Source: Mucilaginibacter dorajii
GTDB taxonomy: Bacteria; Bacteroidota; Bacteroidia; Sphingobacteriales; Sphingobacteriaceae
Direction: 5' to 3'
Assembly: GCF_024808255.1 (NCBI RefSeq)
Contig: NZ_JANTYS010000012.1
Coordinates: forward strand, 1 to 64,000
Length of the DNA stretch: 64,000 nucleotides
The position numbers were made by a program, and so were the translations under genes. Shown here one piece after another: positions 1 through 10,000 of this stretch (positions are counted from its first letter, which is position 1; every line of letters starts with the position of its first letter). Under the pieces are notes generated by a model that did no database searches, was not told the DNA's origin, and saw only the letters and a program-made list of their open reading frames with translations.

Positions 1-59
1 CCTTGCTGAGAAATTCAACGAAAACAGATAAACATGGAGCCAATACGTTGCAAACATAG

Positions 60-100
60 AGGCCGCATCATTTGAATTATGATACGGCCTCGTTTAGTTT
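60..100 (+). terminator. Rho-independent terminator of a gene left of the window
   Basis: A stem is formed by 60-70 and 80-90 (AGGCCG...ATCAT against ATGAT...CGGCCT, with one mismatch), followed by a T-rich tract. It would end transcription of a plus-strand gene that lies before the window. No coding sequence is seen in 1-264. Confidence 0.6.
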
Positions 101-264
101 TATTGCATTTTTTACTCCGCCTGGCCCTAATTAACCAACCTCACCTGTTTTTTTAGGATCAAGCAGAATTTTAAATCAAAGTATTTACCTTGGTCTTTTA
201 ACTATTTATTAGTTCATAAACTAATGTGCTTCTTAAAATCACGCAAACAAAATTATAAACGACC

Positions 265-936
265 TTGGAATTAACAACTTATGAGGACTGGATCCACCTG
301 TTAGAACTTGCTGAAGCTGGCGATAATGTAGCTCAAGGTGAAGTTGCTTTACACTACGATTCGGGGTTAATATTAAAGGGCACTGAGATTGTGGAAGAAG
401 ATCAGTCAATGGCTTTTAAATGGTACTATAGCGCCTATGAAAATGGCAATATTACAGTGGTTACCCGCATTGCCGATTTTTTAATTGAAGGGCTTTATTG
501 TGAGCAAAATATAGAATTAGCTATTGAACTTTATCAAAAAGGAATTGATAATCGCTATGGTATAGCTGCAAATAATTTAGCTGTATTTTATAGAGATAAG
601 CAAGATTATAAAAAGGCGTTTGAACTTTACAAACTTGCACAACATCTTGATAGCTCAGATTCATTGCCGTTAGCATTGTGTTACTATTTTGGTATTGGAA
701 CCGAAAGAAATTTAAACATGGCTTTTGAAATATTCAATAATATTTCAAAAGCGGAATCTGCAAACTATCAATATCACATTGATGAGGCAAACTACTTTTT
801 GGGGAGAATATATTTAGAAGGAGAGATAGTAGAAAAGTCTATTGTTAAAGCACGCGCTTTTTTGAAACTCGCCAACGCCGATGACGACCATCGTTCGGCA
901 CAAGAACTTTTAATGATCATTGGAAAAAACGATTAA
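265..936 (+). CDS. Sel1-like repeat (TPR-type) protein
   Basis: A 223-residue helical repeat protein. Short Sel1-type units recur about every 36 residues: A-x-x-W-Y near residue 50, AIELYQKG near 90, KAFELYKLA near 120, FGIGTERNLNMAFEIF near 150 and FLGRIYLEGEIVEKS near 180. Sel1 repeats build alpha/alpha solenoids that hold protein partners; no catalytic motif is visible and no signal peptide is present, so it is probably cytoplasmic. The start is a TTG: an in-frame stop (TAA at 256-258) lies just upstream and the first in-frame ATG is about 47 codons in, which would delete part of the repeats. Codon use is AT-rich (for example 18 G+C in the 60 bases from 541), unlike the next genes, which suggests acquisition. 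Specific role unknown. Confidence 0.75.
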   Translation: MELTTYEDWIHLLELAEAGDNVAQGEVALHYDSGLILKGTEIVEEDQSMAFKWYYSAYENGNITVVTRIADFLIEGLYCEQNIELAIELYQKGIDNRYGIAANNLAVFYRDKQDYKKAFELYKLAQHLDSSDSLPLALCYYFGIGTERNLNMAFEIFNNISKAESANYQYHIDEANYFLGRIYLEGEIVEKSIVKARAFLKLANADDDHRSAQELLMIIGKND

Positions 937-1071
937 ACCAGAATCCTGCTTAACCTCATTTTCTGCATTTTTCCAGTCCCCCATACCTTCATTTACGTCC
1001 CTTTCTAATGCCTGAAAAGGATGATGCTTTATTTGATTAGCTTAACGTTTATCCACGAATAATCCTATTAC

Positions 1072-1095
1072 TACCGCAAGTAGTTCATTGCGGTA
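1072..1095. promoter_or_regulatory. Palindromic operator candidate before the amidohydrolase
   Basis: TACCGCAA (1072-1079) and TTGCGGTA (1088-1095) form a perfect 8-bp inverted repeat with an 8-bp spacer, about 80 bp before the ATG of the amidohydrolase. The half site TACTACCGC recurs at 3076-3083 before the VOC gene. A binding site for the AraC-type protein at 2170-3024 or another regulator is an inference. Confidence 0.35.
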
Positions 1096-1177
1096 TAAAA
1101 GTTGAGTGTGTTTCTTTGCGCTGTGTATTTATGACAACGGTTGTATTTACATAACACACATTTAAACAACACTTTGT

Positions 1178-2170
1178 ATGCGTATAGTAACACTTGAAGA
1201 ACATATTTCCTTGCCCGAAATGACTGATCTGATACCCAAAGATGCTTTGGGTGGCTTTGGCCAATCAGAAAGGATGCAACAGCTTAAGCCTAAGCTGGCC
1301 GACATTACCGGTGAGCGGCTAAAATCAATGGATGATAACGGCATTTCAATACAGGTACTTTCTGTGGATAGCTCGGGCGCTAATTTGTTAAACCCGCAGG
1401 AGGGGCCGGCTTTTGCTATGCAATATAACGATCTGATCGCGCAGAGGATCACAGGCTTCGAGGATAGATTTACGGCTTTTGCCCATCTGCCAATGACCGC
1501 CCCAATGGCCGCGGCCGACGAATTGGAGCGTACCGTAAAAGAATACCATTTTCGCGGTGCCATGATCCGCGGACTTACACAGGATAAATTTTTAGATCAA
1601 CCAGAATTTGTACCGATATTTGAGCGTGCCGAAAAGCTGAATGTACCTATATATATCCACCCGGGTTTGCCACCCAAAGGGATAGCTGATATTTACTATA
1701 ATGGGTTGCCCACCCATTCGGGGATGGCCGAAGCTTTGGCTTGTTACGGTTGGGGATGGCATTCAGAAACGGCCCTGCATGTTTTACGCCTGCTTTATGC
1801 AGGGATTTTCGATAAATACCCCAAACTAAAACTAATTATAGGCCATATGGGCGAAATGCTGCCCATGATGATGGCCCGATCTGAAAGGGCATTTAAACCC
1901 GGGAACGGAGGCGCCAACCAGCGTACCCTTAGCGATACTTTCCATCAGCAGGTCCATATCACTACAAGCGGTTTCTTTACACAACCGCCGTTGAAAATTG
2001 CTTTAGATACCTTTGGTGTCGATAACATTATGTTTTCTGTTGATTATCCGTTTAGTACAAACGAAATGGGCATCGAGTTTTTAAACGCGATTGACCTCCC
2101 GCAAGAGCAAATAGCGAAAATAGCTCACGGCAATGCCGACAAACTATTGAATTTAAATGTAGTACAGTAA
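1178..2170 (+). CDS. Amidohydrolase family 2 (ACMSD / gamma-resorcylate decarboxylase-like)
   Basis: A 330-residue metal-dependent TIM-barrel enzyme of the Amidohydro_2 family. The start RIVTLEEH supplies the E-x-H metal pair (E7/H9), followed by H161 (IYIHPGLPP), H223 (IIGHMGEMLP) and D289 (FSVDYPF). These are the positions used by gamma-resorcylate and 5-carboxyvanillate type decarboxylases, which act on hydroxylated aromatic acids; some relatives hydrolyse lactones. The substrate here cannot be read from sequence. No signal peptide, so cytoplasmic. Its TAA stop shares one base with the ATG of the AraC gene (2168-2172), so the two are translationally coupled. A possible operator lies at 1072-1095. 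With the VOC protein and secreted hydrolase downstream this looks like a small catabolic cluster. Confidence 0.85.
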   Translation: MRIVTLEEHISLPEMTDLIPKDALGGFGQSERMQQLKPKLADITGERLKSMDDNGISIQVLSVDSSGANLLNPQEGPAFAMQYNDLIAQRITGFEDRFTAFAHLPMTAPMAAADELERTVKEYHFRGAMIRGLTQDKFLDQPEFVPIFERAEKLNVPIYIHPGLPPKGIADIYYNGLPTHSGMAEALACYGWGWHSETALHVLRLLYAGIFDKYPKLKLIIGHMGEMLPMMMARSERAFKPGNGGANQRTLSDTFHQQVHITTSGFFTQPPLKIALDTFGVDNIMFSVDYPFSTNEMGIEFLNAIDLPQEQIAKIAHGNADKLLNLNVVQ

Positions 2171-3024
2171 TGAAAAGTATCCCGGTAGATCTGTTACAGC
2201 AGAAAACAAGCATTGGTTTACAGATCAAGGTTTTCCGGCCCGATGATCAGCATCAAAATAAAAAGGAAATATCCGACGCCCATCGGGATGATCATTATAT
2301 TTTTTTCCTGCTTACAAACGGTTCGGGCACTTTAAAGGTTGATTTGCAGGACATTGTTGTTACTGCCGGCCAGCTTTACTATATATTACCATCACAAGTT
2401 CATTCCCATATAAAGGCAGAACGCGCCGAAGGCTGGTTTATAGCGGTTGATACTGCCTTAATTCCGCCTTATTTAAGAGATGTCTTTGAACGCCCGTTAG
2501 ATTTACAAATCCCCTGCAAGCTTACCGATCATGAATTAAAACAGTATTCGACCCTGTTAAACCTGTTACTGAACGAATTTGCTGAACAACGGGGCGATGA
2601 ATATCATCGGGCTATTGTGCGTACCCTTGGTCAGTCATTTTTGGCAATGGCTGCCAGTACATATGATCTTTTAAACACCACGCAAAATACACATAGCAGA
2701 TCCGCGGAAATTGCCCATCAATTTAAAAGCCTGCTTACCATTCATAGTCATACCATTAAAAGTCCGGCAGCGTATGCCTCAAAACTTAATGTTACGCCGG
2801 GGTATTTAAATGAGGCTATAAAAAAAGTTACGGGTTCAACTGTAAGTTATTGGATTCAACAGGAAATTTTTAGCGAAGCCAAGCGCCTGCTATATCATAG
2901 CGATGCCGATGTAAAGCAAATTGCCCATGAATTGGGCTATACAGATCACTCCTATTTCATTCGCTCTTTTCGTAAAGCATCGGGGATGCCACCCTCCAAA
3001 TTCAGGATGCTTAACCGCAAATAA
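2170..3024 (+). CDS. AraC family transcriptional regulator
   Basis: A 284-residue protein with an N-terminal cupin-like sensing part (about 20-120) and a C-terminal double helix-turn-helix of the AraC type (about 185-283). The first HTH is around AAYASKLNVTPGYLNEAIKK and the second around VKQIAHELGYTDHSYFIRSF, ending with the family signature SGMPPSKFR. It overlaps the amidohydrolase stop by one base, so it probably controls that gene in response to an aromatic or related ligand. The linker also has the WIQQEIFSEAKRLLYHSD stretch that is usual for Bacteroidota AraC proteins. Confidence 0.9.
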   Translation: MKSIPVDLLQQKTSIGLQIKVFRPDDQHQNKKEISDAHRDDHYIFFLLTNGSGTLKVDLQDIVVTAGQLYYILPSQVHSHIKAERAEGWFIAVDTALIPPYLRDVFERPLDLQIPCKLTDHELKQYSTLLNLLLNEFAEQRGDEYHRAIVRTLGQSFLAMAASTYDLLNTTQNTHSRSAEIAHQFKSLLTIHSHTIKSPAAYASKLNVTPGYLNEAIKKVTGSTVSYWIQQEIFSEAKRLLYHSDADVKQIAHELGYTDHSYFIRSFRKASGMPPSKFRMLNRK

Positions 3025-3077
3025 TTTTCAATATCCTGCCTAAATGATAATTTTAGCCTCGCTATAATTTTACTTAC

Positions 3078-3087
3078 TACCGCGGTA
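3078..3087. promoter_or_regulatory. Palindrome TACCGCGGTA, possible shared operator
   Basis: A perfect 10-bp palindrome preceded by TTACT. It shares TACTACCGC with the inverted repeat at 1072-1095 and lies about 120 bp before the VOC gene start. It may let the AraC protein co-regulate both transcripts. This is inference from motif similarity alone. Confidence 0.3.
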
Positions 3088-3208
3088 AATAGGAAGCCCA
3101 TTAACAACACACATCTATTGATATATTATGTTTTTTTCGACTGGATAAAACAGCCCGACAATACCTATGTATTTCTTTTTATTTATTTTTACTAAAACAC
3201 CGGCGGTT

Positions 3209-3580
3209 ATGAAATTGATACCCATTTTTAAAGTGCGGGATATGCATATTGCACTCAGACATTATACCGAGGTGCTGGACTTTGTGATGACCGATCCCGA
3301 CGATACGGTAGATTCGCCGGTGATTGATCTGGGCAATGGCGACGCGGCCTTTCAGATCACCACTCACGAAAGTGAAAAGCTTTTCGGCTCAGTAGCCAAT
3401 GTTTGGGTAGATGATGTAGACGCGCAATTTGCTAAATATAAGGCCCGCGGACTTAATACATCGGGCAAACAAAATTCACCGGTAGAGCAAGGGCCATTTG
3501 ATCAAACCTGGGGCCGACGGGAATTTTATGTTAAGGATCCTGATGGCAATACCCTGCGCTTTGTTGCACTAATTAAATAA
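3209..3580 (+). CDS. VOC superfamily protein (glyoxalase/bleomycin-resistance fold)
   Basis: A 123-residue single-domain vicinal oxygen chelate protein. It has the paired beta-alpha-beta-beta-beta pattern, with IPIFKVRDMHIALRHYTEVL at the start, NVWVDDVDAQFAKYKARG in the second half and the family ending REFYVKDPDGNTLRF. It resembles the bleomycin-binding subgroup. VOC proteins use metal to act on or bind small organic molecules; the metal ligands cannot be assigned safely. The ATG at 3209 was chosen because homologues begin MKLIPxF; an in-frame ATG at 3167 would add 14 hydrophobic residues that do not look like part of the domain. It lies downstream of the amidohydrolase/AraC pair with its own palindrome upstream. 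Confidence 0.8.
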   Translation: MKLIPIFKVRDMHIALRHYTEVLDFVMTDPDDTVDSPVIDLGNGDAAFQITTHESEKLFGSVANVWVDDVDAQFAKYKARGLNTSGKQNSPVEQGPFDQTWGRREFYVKDPDGNTLRFVALIK

Positions 3581-3684
3581 CAACTTATGACATTTGTTTA
3601 TGTCGATAACACGCATCCCGGTTTAACCATCCCCCCAAACATCCATCAATATCAGTTGTAACGTATATACAACAAACACCACCG

Positions 3685-4620
3685 ATGTATAAATTACCCG
3701 CTATTATACTTTTATCCCTGTTTAGCATGCTTTCTGCGAAGGCCCAAAGCCCGGCAGCCCACCAATATAAAGACCATATTTTTCCTAATGTAGATGTTAA
3801 ATCCAATCTGACATATAACCCCAGGGCAACAGCAAACGACAAAGAATCCTATCTTTTTGACCTATACCAACCCAGAGGCGATCATGCAACTGCACGGCCA
3901 TTAATCATCTGGATGCATGGTGGTGGTTTTAAATACGGTTCAAAAACAGCCAAAGGCATCAAGATCTGGAGCAATGACTTTGCCCAACGGGGCTACGTTT
4001 GCGCGGCCATTAATTATCGCCTTAGCAAAAAGAACCCGGTATTTCACTTTGATGAGCTGCAAAAAAGTTGTTATTATGCCGTGCAGGACGCCAAAATGGC
4101 CGTTGCTTATTTCAAAGAACACCACGCCGAATATAACATCGACCCGAATAAAATCATATTAGCGGGCAATTCTGCCGGCAGCATTATTGCCTTGCAGGCA
4201 GCCTATAGCAGCAACTCCGAACTTTCGCGCCGAACAGGTGTGGTTGATTCTACCGCGCTATTAAAGCCCGATGATAAAGCAAAGGTTGCCGGCATCATTA
4301 ACTTTTGGGGCGGCATTTTAGATACCCGCTGGCTCAAAAACGCCAGGGTGCCTATTGTAAGCGCCTATGGCTCGCATGATCGTATATTAAACCCCATCAG
4401 GGTTGATACGGGGATGTATGGCAGCATCACCATTCACAAAACAACTGATTCACTGCACATTCCAAATTCAATTAAGGTTTTTGACGGCTTTGGGCACGAA
4501 CTGCAACGCCACTTTAACCCGTTTTTTGGGGCGGGTAAACCAACCCAAAAACGCTGGCTGCAAGCCGCTCAATTTGCGGCCGATTTTTATTATGAAACAT
4601 TATTTAAGAAAACGGAGTAA
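3685..4620 (+). CDS. Secreted alpha/beta hydrolase (carboxylesterase/lipase type)
   Basis: A 311-residue serine hydrolase with a type I signal peptide (residues 1-20, cut after SAKA). The oxyanion-hole motif HGGGF is at 78-82, the nucleophile elbow GNSAG at 161-165 (S163), and probable acid and base are D232 (GSHDR) and H271 (GFGHE). This is the layout of the hormone-sensitive lipase/BD-FAE esterase group. It should act in the periplasm on ester substrates, perhaps acyl or feruloyl groups; the exact substrate is unknown. It sits 104 bp after the VOC gene and 57 bp before the small Pro/Arg-rich gene, so it may be co-transcribed with that gene up to the terminator at 4955. Confidence 0.85.
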   Translation: MYKLPAIILLSLFSMLSAKAQSPAAHQYKDHIFPNVDVKSNLTYNPRATANDKESYLFDLYQPRGDHATARPLIIWMHGGGFKYGSKTAKGIKIWSNDFAQRGYVCAAINYRLSKKNPVFHFDELQKSCYYAVQDAKMAVAYFKEHHAEYNIDPNKIILAGNSAGSIIALQAAYSSNSELSRRTGVVDSTALLKPDDKAKVAGIINFWGGILDTRWLKNARVPIVSAYGSHDRILNPIRVDTGMYGSITIHKTTDSLHIPNSIKVFDGFGHELQRHFNPFFGAGKPTQKRWLQAAQFAADFYYETLFKKTE

Positions 4621-4677
4621 ACAATTACCGGATTTAAAAGTTATTGAATGTGAATTACTTAAAACGAACTACATATC

Positions 4678-4947
4678 ATGAAATTAACCAGGATCATCAC
4701 TATTGCCACCTTAGCTTTATTTAGCTTTGAGGGTATACAAGCCGATGCCGAAGAATTGGTTGTTGCCCCTGCCTCTGTTTTACAGATCAGGCTTCCGCCA
4801 CCGCCGCCGCGCCCACCTGCACCACCCAACCCGTTCAGAAGGCGTCATAGAAGAGTGCGCAGGCACAGACGGTTCCATATCAAATTACCGCCAAGACCGC
4901 CGGCTCCGCCAAACCCGTTGCACTTGCCAACGCCTCCGCGTCCATAG
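4678..4947 (+). CDS. Small secreted proline- and arginine-rich protein
   Basis: An 89-residue protein with a signal peptide (about 1-24). The mature part has almost no ordinary sequence. A proline block containing PPRPPAPPNP (about 43-52) is followed by a very basic block (RRRHRRVRRHRRFH, about 54-67), and the PPRPPAPPNP unit is then repeated (about 71-80). A duplicated unit flanking a cationic core suggests internal duplication. No known domain was recognised. Cell-surface or nucleic-acid/polyanion binding, or a cationic antimicrobial role, would fit the composition, but neither is shown. The intact frame, signal peptide, ATG directly after the hydrolase gene and a strong terminator just after the stop support it as a real gene. 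Confidence 0.65.
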   Translation: MKLTRIITIATLALFSFEGIQADAEELVVAPASVLQIRLPPPPPRPPAPPNPFRRRHRRVRRHRRFHIKLPPRPPAPPNPLHLPTPPRP

Positions 4948-4954
4948 CTGTTTC

Positions 4955-4987
4955 AAGCCTTCCGGTTATCGCCGGAAGGCTTTTTGT
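4955..4987 (+). terminator. Strong rho-independent terminator
   Basis: A perfect 11-bp stem (4955-4965 with 4972-4982, AAGCCTTCCGG) and a 6-nt loop, followed by TTTTG. It ends the transcript of the hydrolase and the Pro/Arg-rich gene, 8 bp after the stop codon. Confidence 0.85.
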
Positions 4988-5219
4988 TTAGCTCCATAAC
5001 CTACTTATAACCAATACTTTTTAAAGTTTCTGTTTTATACCAAACTATCACCTGCCGATACCTTAACTATAACCTTTGTGCTCCTTTCAATATCCTCCCA
5101 ACTACTCTACCGTCACCTGCACCCCCCTTGCCTGCTACCGTTAAGAAGTATTTAACTAATTGCACATCAGCCAGGTAAATAAAAAGTCGCACCAAACGGT
5201 TTTTACCCCTTATTAGCCA

Positions 5220-5256
5220 AATAGCCCCGCCATCTTTTGCAGATGGCAGGGCTATT
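5220..5256. terminator. Hairpin in the 4948-5401 intergenic region
   Basis: AATAGCCC-GCCATC (5220-5234) pairs with GATGGC-GGGCTATT (5242-5256), with one mismatch and a 7-nt loop. It may act as a two-way terminator between converging transcripts. Apart from this hairpin and the terminators at 4955 and 5345, the 4948-5401 gap shows no gene. Confidence 0.5.
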
Positions 5257-5344
5257 TTGATATATGTAAATATACAAATTTACCGACCATTTTAGAGCTC
5301 CACATCCCACAAATAAAATCACGTCCACTTTTAATAAATCCCTA

Positions 5345-5380
5345 AAAAGCAAAAGGCGGCCCTTTGTTGGGGCTGCCTTT
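5345..5380 (-). terminator. Terminator of SusC/SusD locus 1
   Basis: AAAGGCGGCCC (5352-5362) pairs with GGGGCTGCCTTT (5369-5380). Read on the minus strand, the stem is followed by a T-rich tract. It lies about 20 bp beyond the stop codon of the SusD-like gene. Confidence 0.75.
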
Positions 5381-5401
5381 ACTTTTATCATCAATATGTT
5401 G

Positions 5402-7015
5402 TTATTGCTTATCCCACCAAACACGTGAGGTTAACAAATCGCCACCAGGTACAGCATTATGTGCCGCGTTGTAGTTGATGGTGTTGGTGCCAGCCTCAAT
5501 AACCGGGTAAGGGAAACGGCGTGGTATGGTAGCACCTGTTGCGTTACCGGGGTAGTTAACCGGTGTTAATACCGGGAAGCCCGACCTGCGCCAGTTGGCC
5601 CATGATTCATAAAAATCAAGCATGGTATTGCTTAACAACCAGTATTGGGTATTAATCTGGTTTAAACCATCGGCCTGGTTGTACGGGTGCGCGGTAAGGT
5701 AAGTTTCTGCAGCGGCATCGCTTACGGTCGCAGCGGCATCGTACTGGCTTAGGTAGGTGATTGCCGCTTTAACACCATCATGATAATGGGTAGCCGCGCT
5801 ACCTGCTATGCCAAAACGCTCGGCCGCATCAGCCAATAACAATTCAGATTCGGCATAAGTTAACACAAATGTTGGTCCGTTTCTTTTGATTAAACCGGGG
5901 GCTGGCGACGAATAATTGGTAAAACCGCTGAAGCTTGGATCAGAATAGATAGCCAACGTTGGCGATGCACTCAGATCTTTACCATTTGGCATACCTTTTT
6001 GCACGGCCGCGCTTGAGTTGGCATTTGGGTTTTGCGCTTTGGTAGCATCATCAACATACAGGTTGGTTACCGCTACGGCGCTTAAACGCGGGTCGTTGCT
6101 GTTTTTAAGCAGGTCGATAAAAGTTTTTGACCAGCGTACATAAAAGTTTTCCTGGCCGCCATCGCCCAACAGAATCTGGCTGTTGCGGTTAATAGTTGTA
6201 CGACCTCCCGATGCATCGCCTAAAATAAAGGCGTTATCGGCATTACCGGCCATGGTTTTGCCAATTACCTGGGTAACGTAAGTTTTGGCGGTAGCCGGAT
6301 CAACTTTGCTTAAACGCATGGCTAAGCGCAATATTAAAGTATTGCCAAAACGTTGCCATTTGGCAATATCGCCATGGTACATTACATCGCCGGTTGGGAT
6401 ATCACCGCTCGGGTTTAAGGCCGCGGTAGCCGCGGTTACTTCCTTCAGCATATCGGCATAAATTGATTGCTGCGAATCGTATTTAGGAAAATAGTTTTTA
6501 TCGTAATAACCTAAACCTGCTTGTGAATAAGGTACATCACCATATAAATCGGTAATGCGTTCAAATATCAGGGCGCGCATAATGCGGGCAATCTGGTGCA
6601 GGTTGGCGTAAGCCGGTTTGCCATCTGTTGATTGTACCACATCAACAATAGGCCTTACCTGCTCCGGGTAAGCGCCATCGCCGCCGGTAGGTGTACCGGC
6701 CGAAAAGCCCCAGTAAGCCGCGGTATAACCCGCGTTAAGCATATATTTATCACCAGCCCAGTAGCCAATAACCGTACTAAAGCCCTGCATCATGGTTGAG
6801 CAATAGATCAAATTTCCTCTCCAGGTATCGTAGCTAAAATCGGTACTGCCGGTATAGCCTAATTGCGCGCTGGTTAATACATAATTAGGGTTAAAAGTAC
6901 TTTGGTTGTATGTAGCGGGGTTGGTATTGGTTTTTTCGAAATCCTTTCTGCACCCTGCCGAACAAATCAACAGTGCCGCAAGCATTACTGCGGGGTATTT
7001 AAATATTTTTTTCAT
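5402..7015 (-). CDS. SusD/RagB-like nutrient-binding outer-membrane lipoprotein (SusD-like_2 group), locus 1
   Basis: A 537-residue lipoprotein. The signal peptide ends in the lipobox ICSAGC with C22 as the lipidated cysteine. The body has helical TPR-like segments typical of the SusD-like_2 group, with conserved stretches such as AYANLHQIARIMRALIFERITDLYGDVPYSQAG (about 140-170) and the C-terminal YESWANWRRSGFP. SusD proteins cap the SusC channel and capture the ligand at the cell surface. It follows susC by 24 bp and is the last gene of the locus before a terminator. No glycoside hydrolase lies beside it, so the ligand cannot be predicted. Confidence 0.93.
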   Translation of the reverse strand: MKKIFKYPAVMLAALLICSAGCRKDFEKTNTNPATYNQSTFNPNYVLTSAQLGYTGSTDFSYDTWRGNLIYCSTMMQGFSTVIGYWAGDKYMLNAGYTAAYWGFSAGTPTGGDGAYPEQVRPIVDVVQSTDGKPAYANLHQIARIMRALIFERITDLYGDVPYSQAGLGYYDKNYFPKYDSQQSIYADMLKEVTAATAALNPSGDIPTGDVMYHGDIAKWQRFGNTLILRLAMRLSKVDPATAKTYVTQVIGKTMAGNADNAFILGDASGGRTTINRNSQILLGDGGQENFYVRWSKTFIDLLKNSNDPRLSAVAVTNLYVDDATKAQNPNANSSAAVQKGMPNGKDLSASPTLAIYSDPSFSGFTNYSSPAPGLIKRNGPTFVLTYAESELLLADAAERFGIAGSAATHYHDGVKAAITYLSQYDAAATVSDAAAETYLTAHPYNQADGLNQINTQYWLLSNTMLDFYESWANWRRSGFPVLTPVNYPGNATGATIPRRFPYPVIEAGTNTINYNAAHNAVPGGDLLTSRVWWDKQ

Positions 7016-7039
7016 CTTAATAAGATTAGTGGTTGTTGA

Positions 7040-10000
7040 TTATAATTTAACACTCAGATTTAAACCAAACGTACGGGTTGGCGGCACGCCACCTAACTCC
7101 AAACCGGCAGCATTTAAGCTGTAGGTAGATTCGGGGTCGATGTTGTCTGTTTTCTTGTGAATGTAAAACAGGTTGCGGCCAACTAAGCTAAGTGTGGCAC
7201 CTTTAATTACGTTGTTAAACATTTTACCCGGGAATGAATACCCAAGCGTTGCCTGGCGAAATTTGATAAAGCTGGCATCCTGCACAAACAGGCTCGATAC
7301 ATTATTAGCCAGGGTACCGTAGTAAGCTGAAGCCTGGTTGCCCAGCGCATCGCGGTTAACCAGGGTTGCCTGGTGTAAGCCTAATACGTAACCATAATAA
7401 TCGGTAGCCGAGAATATTTTGCCGCCAAATTTGCCATCAATCAGGAATGAAAAGTTTAACCTTTTGTAGGTAAATGTATTGGTAAAACCCGCGGTCCATT
7501 TGCCGTAAGCAGATCCGTAGGATTTCAGATCGCCCTGGACAGGTACTCCCGAAGCATCTTTAACAATAGCGCCGGTAGCATCACGTTTATAATCAAAAGC
7601 CATGATCTGGTCTATTGGTTTACCTACTATATTTTGAGTAAAACCAACACCGCTGCGTGATGTAGATACAGGTACAGAGGTTTGGCCGGCGGCTAATGAT
7701 ACCACGGTATTATTATTAATTGAGCCGTTAAGTGAAGTGTTCCAGCTAAAATCTTTCAGTTTAACAGGATAGCCGCCTATCAAAGCTTCAACGCCACGGT
7801 TACGTAGCTGGCCATAGTTTAAAATTGCGCCACCATAACCAGATGTTACCGAGGCAGGGGCGTTTACAATCTCGTCCTTTGAGTTTTTGTTATACCAGGT
7901 TACATCTAAACTTAACCTGTCTTTAAACAAACGCAATTCGGTACCAATTTCAAGCTCAGTGGCTATGGATGCAACCAGGCCGCTGTTTGGAATGCTTAAA
8001 TTTGAAATAATACCCAACTGGTTGCCATTAAGCGACGCGCTGTTAAAGCCATATGCCAATTGTGTTTGATAAGGTAATGTAGCCTGGCCAACTTTGGCGT
8101 AGCCTGCACGTAACTTACCAAAGCTTAACCAGCTTGGCTGCCATAATTCTGAGAATACAAATGAACCCGTAACCGATGGATATACCTTATTAAGCGGGTT
8201 GTTGATACCTGGGGTAGCCAAAGTACTGAACCAGTCATTACGTACCGATCCGGTGATGTACAGGTAAGTTTTATAATCCAACTCCAAAGTACCATAAACG
8301 GATTGTACTTTTTGATCAGACGGGGTATAGGTTGGCGTTGATTGTTGCTGCGCATTGGTGATCACATATACGTAAGGTATTGCGAAGTTGCTGCCATTAA
8401 GACCAAAAAGTTCTGATTTGGTATGCCTGTAGCTGCCGCCAATATTAGGAGCAATGGTAAAATCTTTTATTTTAAAAGTTTTGCCCAATAATACGTCGGC
8501 GTTGATGTCGTAAAAATTGGTCGTATTTTCGGTGATTGAGCCAGTTGGGCGGTATGCTGTACCCGTTGGCACTACACCGGTATACCTATCATTATAAGCA
8601 TCCCTGCCTGCACGGCCTTGAATGAAATAACCGCTATCAAAATTGTAGCGCAAGCTTGCTGATGATATTAAACGCTCGCGGGTAGTATTGTTGATGAATT
8701 TTTCGGCCGCGAAGTATGGGTTGGTGGCATAAGCATTTGCCGAGTAACCGTATTCTGTGCCATCAGCATTAGTAGCTTTTTTAAGGGTTCGCACATCTAA
8801 GCTGGTTGGCAAAAAGGTTACGTTATAGTTGGAGTTACCTGGTCCGTCGCTCAGGAAGGGCCTGTTATTTGCCTGCTCTAAAATATAGTTGTTGCGTACA
8901 TCTAAGCTTAAATTTTTGGTAATGTTATAGTTACCGGTTAAGTTAAAAGTTTGCCTGTTTAAGCCCGAATTTGGGGTGATGGCATCGTTATGCAAATCAC
9001 TTGCCGAAAAACGTACCGAGCCACCGGTAAAGCTTTTGTTAAAAGCGATGGTGTTGGTTGCTGTAGTACCGGTGCGGAAAAAGTTTTTAAGGTTATCCTT
9101 ATACGCGCTGTACGGACGCGATACACCATCAAACTGAATTACGCTTGAACCATCTAACTTACCACCCCAGCTTGACTGGCCCGCCTGGAAAGCATCATTT
9201 TTGGTTGCCGGTTTTACACCGTTTGCACCGTTACCATAAACATATTGCCAGTTAGTTGGGTTGATAACATTTTCGGTAACAAAGTTGGAGTTAAACTCGA
9301 TACCGCTGTCTTTACCGCTTTTGGTGGTAATTAATATTACGCCTGCTTTACCACGGTAGCCGTACAATGCCGATGCCGCGGCGCCCTTTAGTACAGATAT
9401 GGTTTCAATATCATCGGGATTAAGGTTGCCCACCGCATCGCCCAGATCGGGCTGATTATCATACTGGCTGCCCATTGCCGAGTTTGGCGAGTTTTCCATA
9501 GGCACACCGTTAATCACATATAATGGCTGGGTAGTTTGCGATAGACTGGATACGCCGCGGATGATCACGTTTGAGGATGATCCTGGTCCACCAGCTGTAG
9601 GGTTTACATTTAAACCGGCTACTTTACCTTCAAGCGAGTTGATCACGTTTGGCTCACGGGCCTGGGTAAGCTCGTCGCCTTTAACTTCTGTTACCGAGTA
9701 ACCTAAAGCTTTACGTTCTTTTTTGATGCCAAGGGCTGTTACCACCACTTCGCCCAATTGCTGTGAGTCTTCAGATAATACAACCGATAAAGCCTCGGGC
9801 GAGTTGATGGTTACCTCTTTGCGTACATAACCCAAATAGTTAAACACCAAAACATCGCCAATATTGGCATCAATGGCAAATTTACCGTTCACATTGGTTT
9901 GGGTGCCACTTTTGCTGCCTTTTACGATAACGTTAGCGCCAACAATAGGCTGGCCTGTAGCATCGCGCACAGTACCACCAATTTTTATGCTTACAGCATT

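Noticed and set aside
4727..4999. 90-codon frame overlapping the Pro/Arg-rich gene
   Set aside because: It lacks a signal peptide, runs through the terminator at 4955 and has no family features; the frame at 4678 ends before the terminator.
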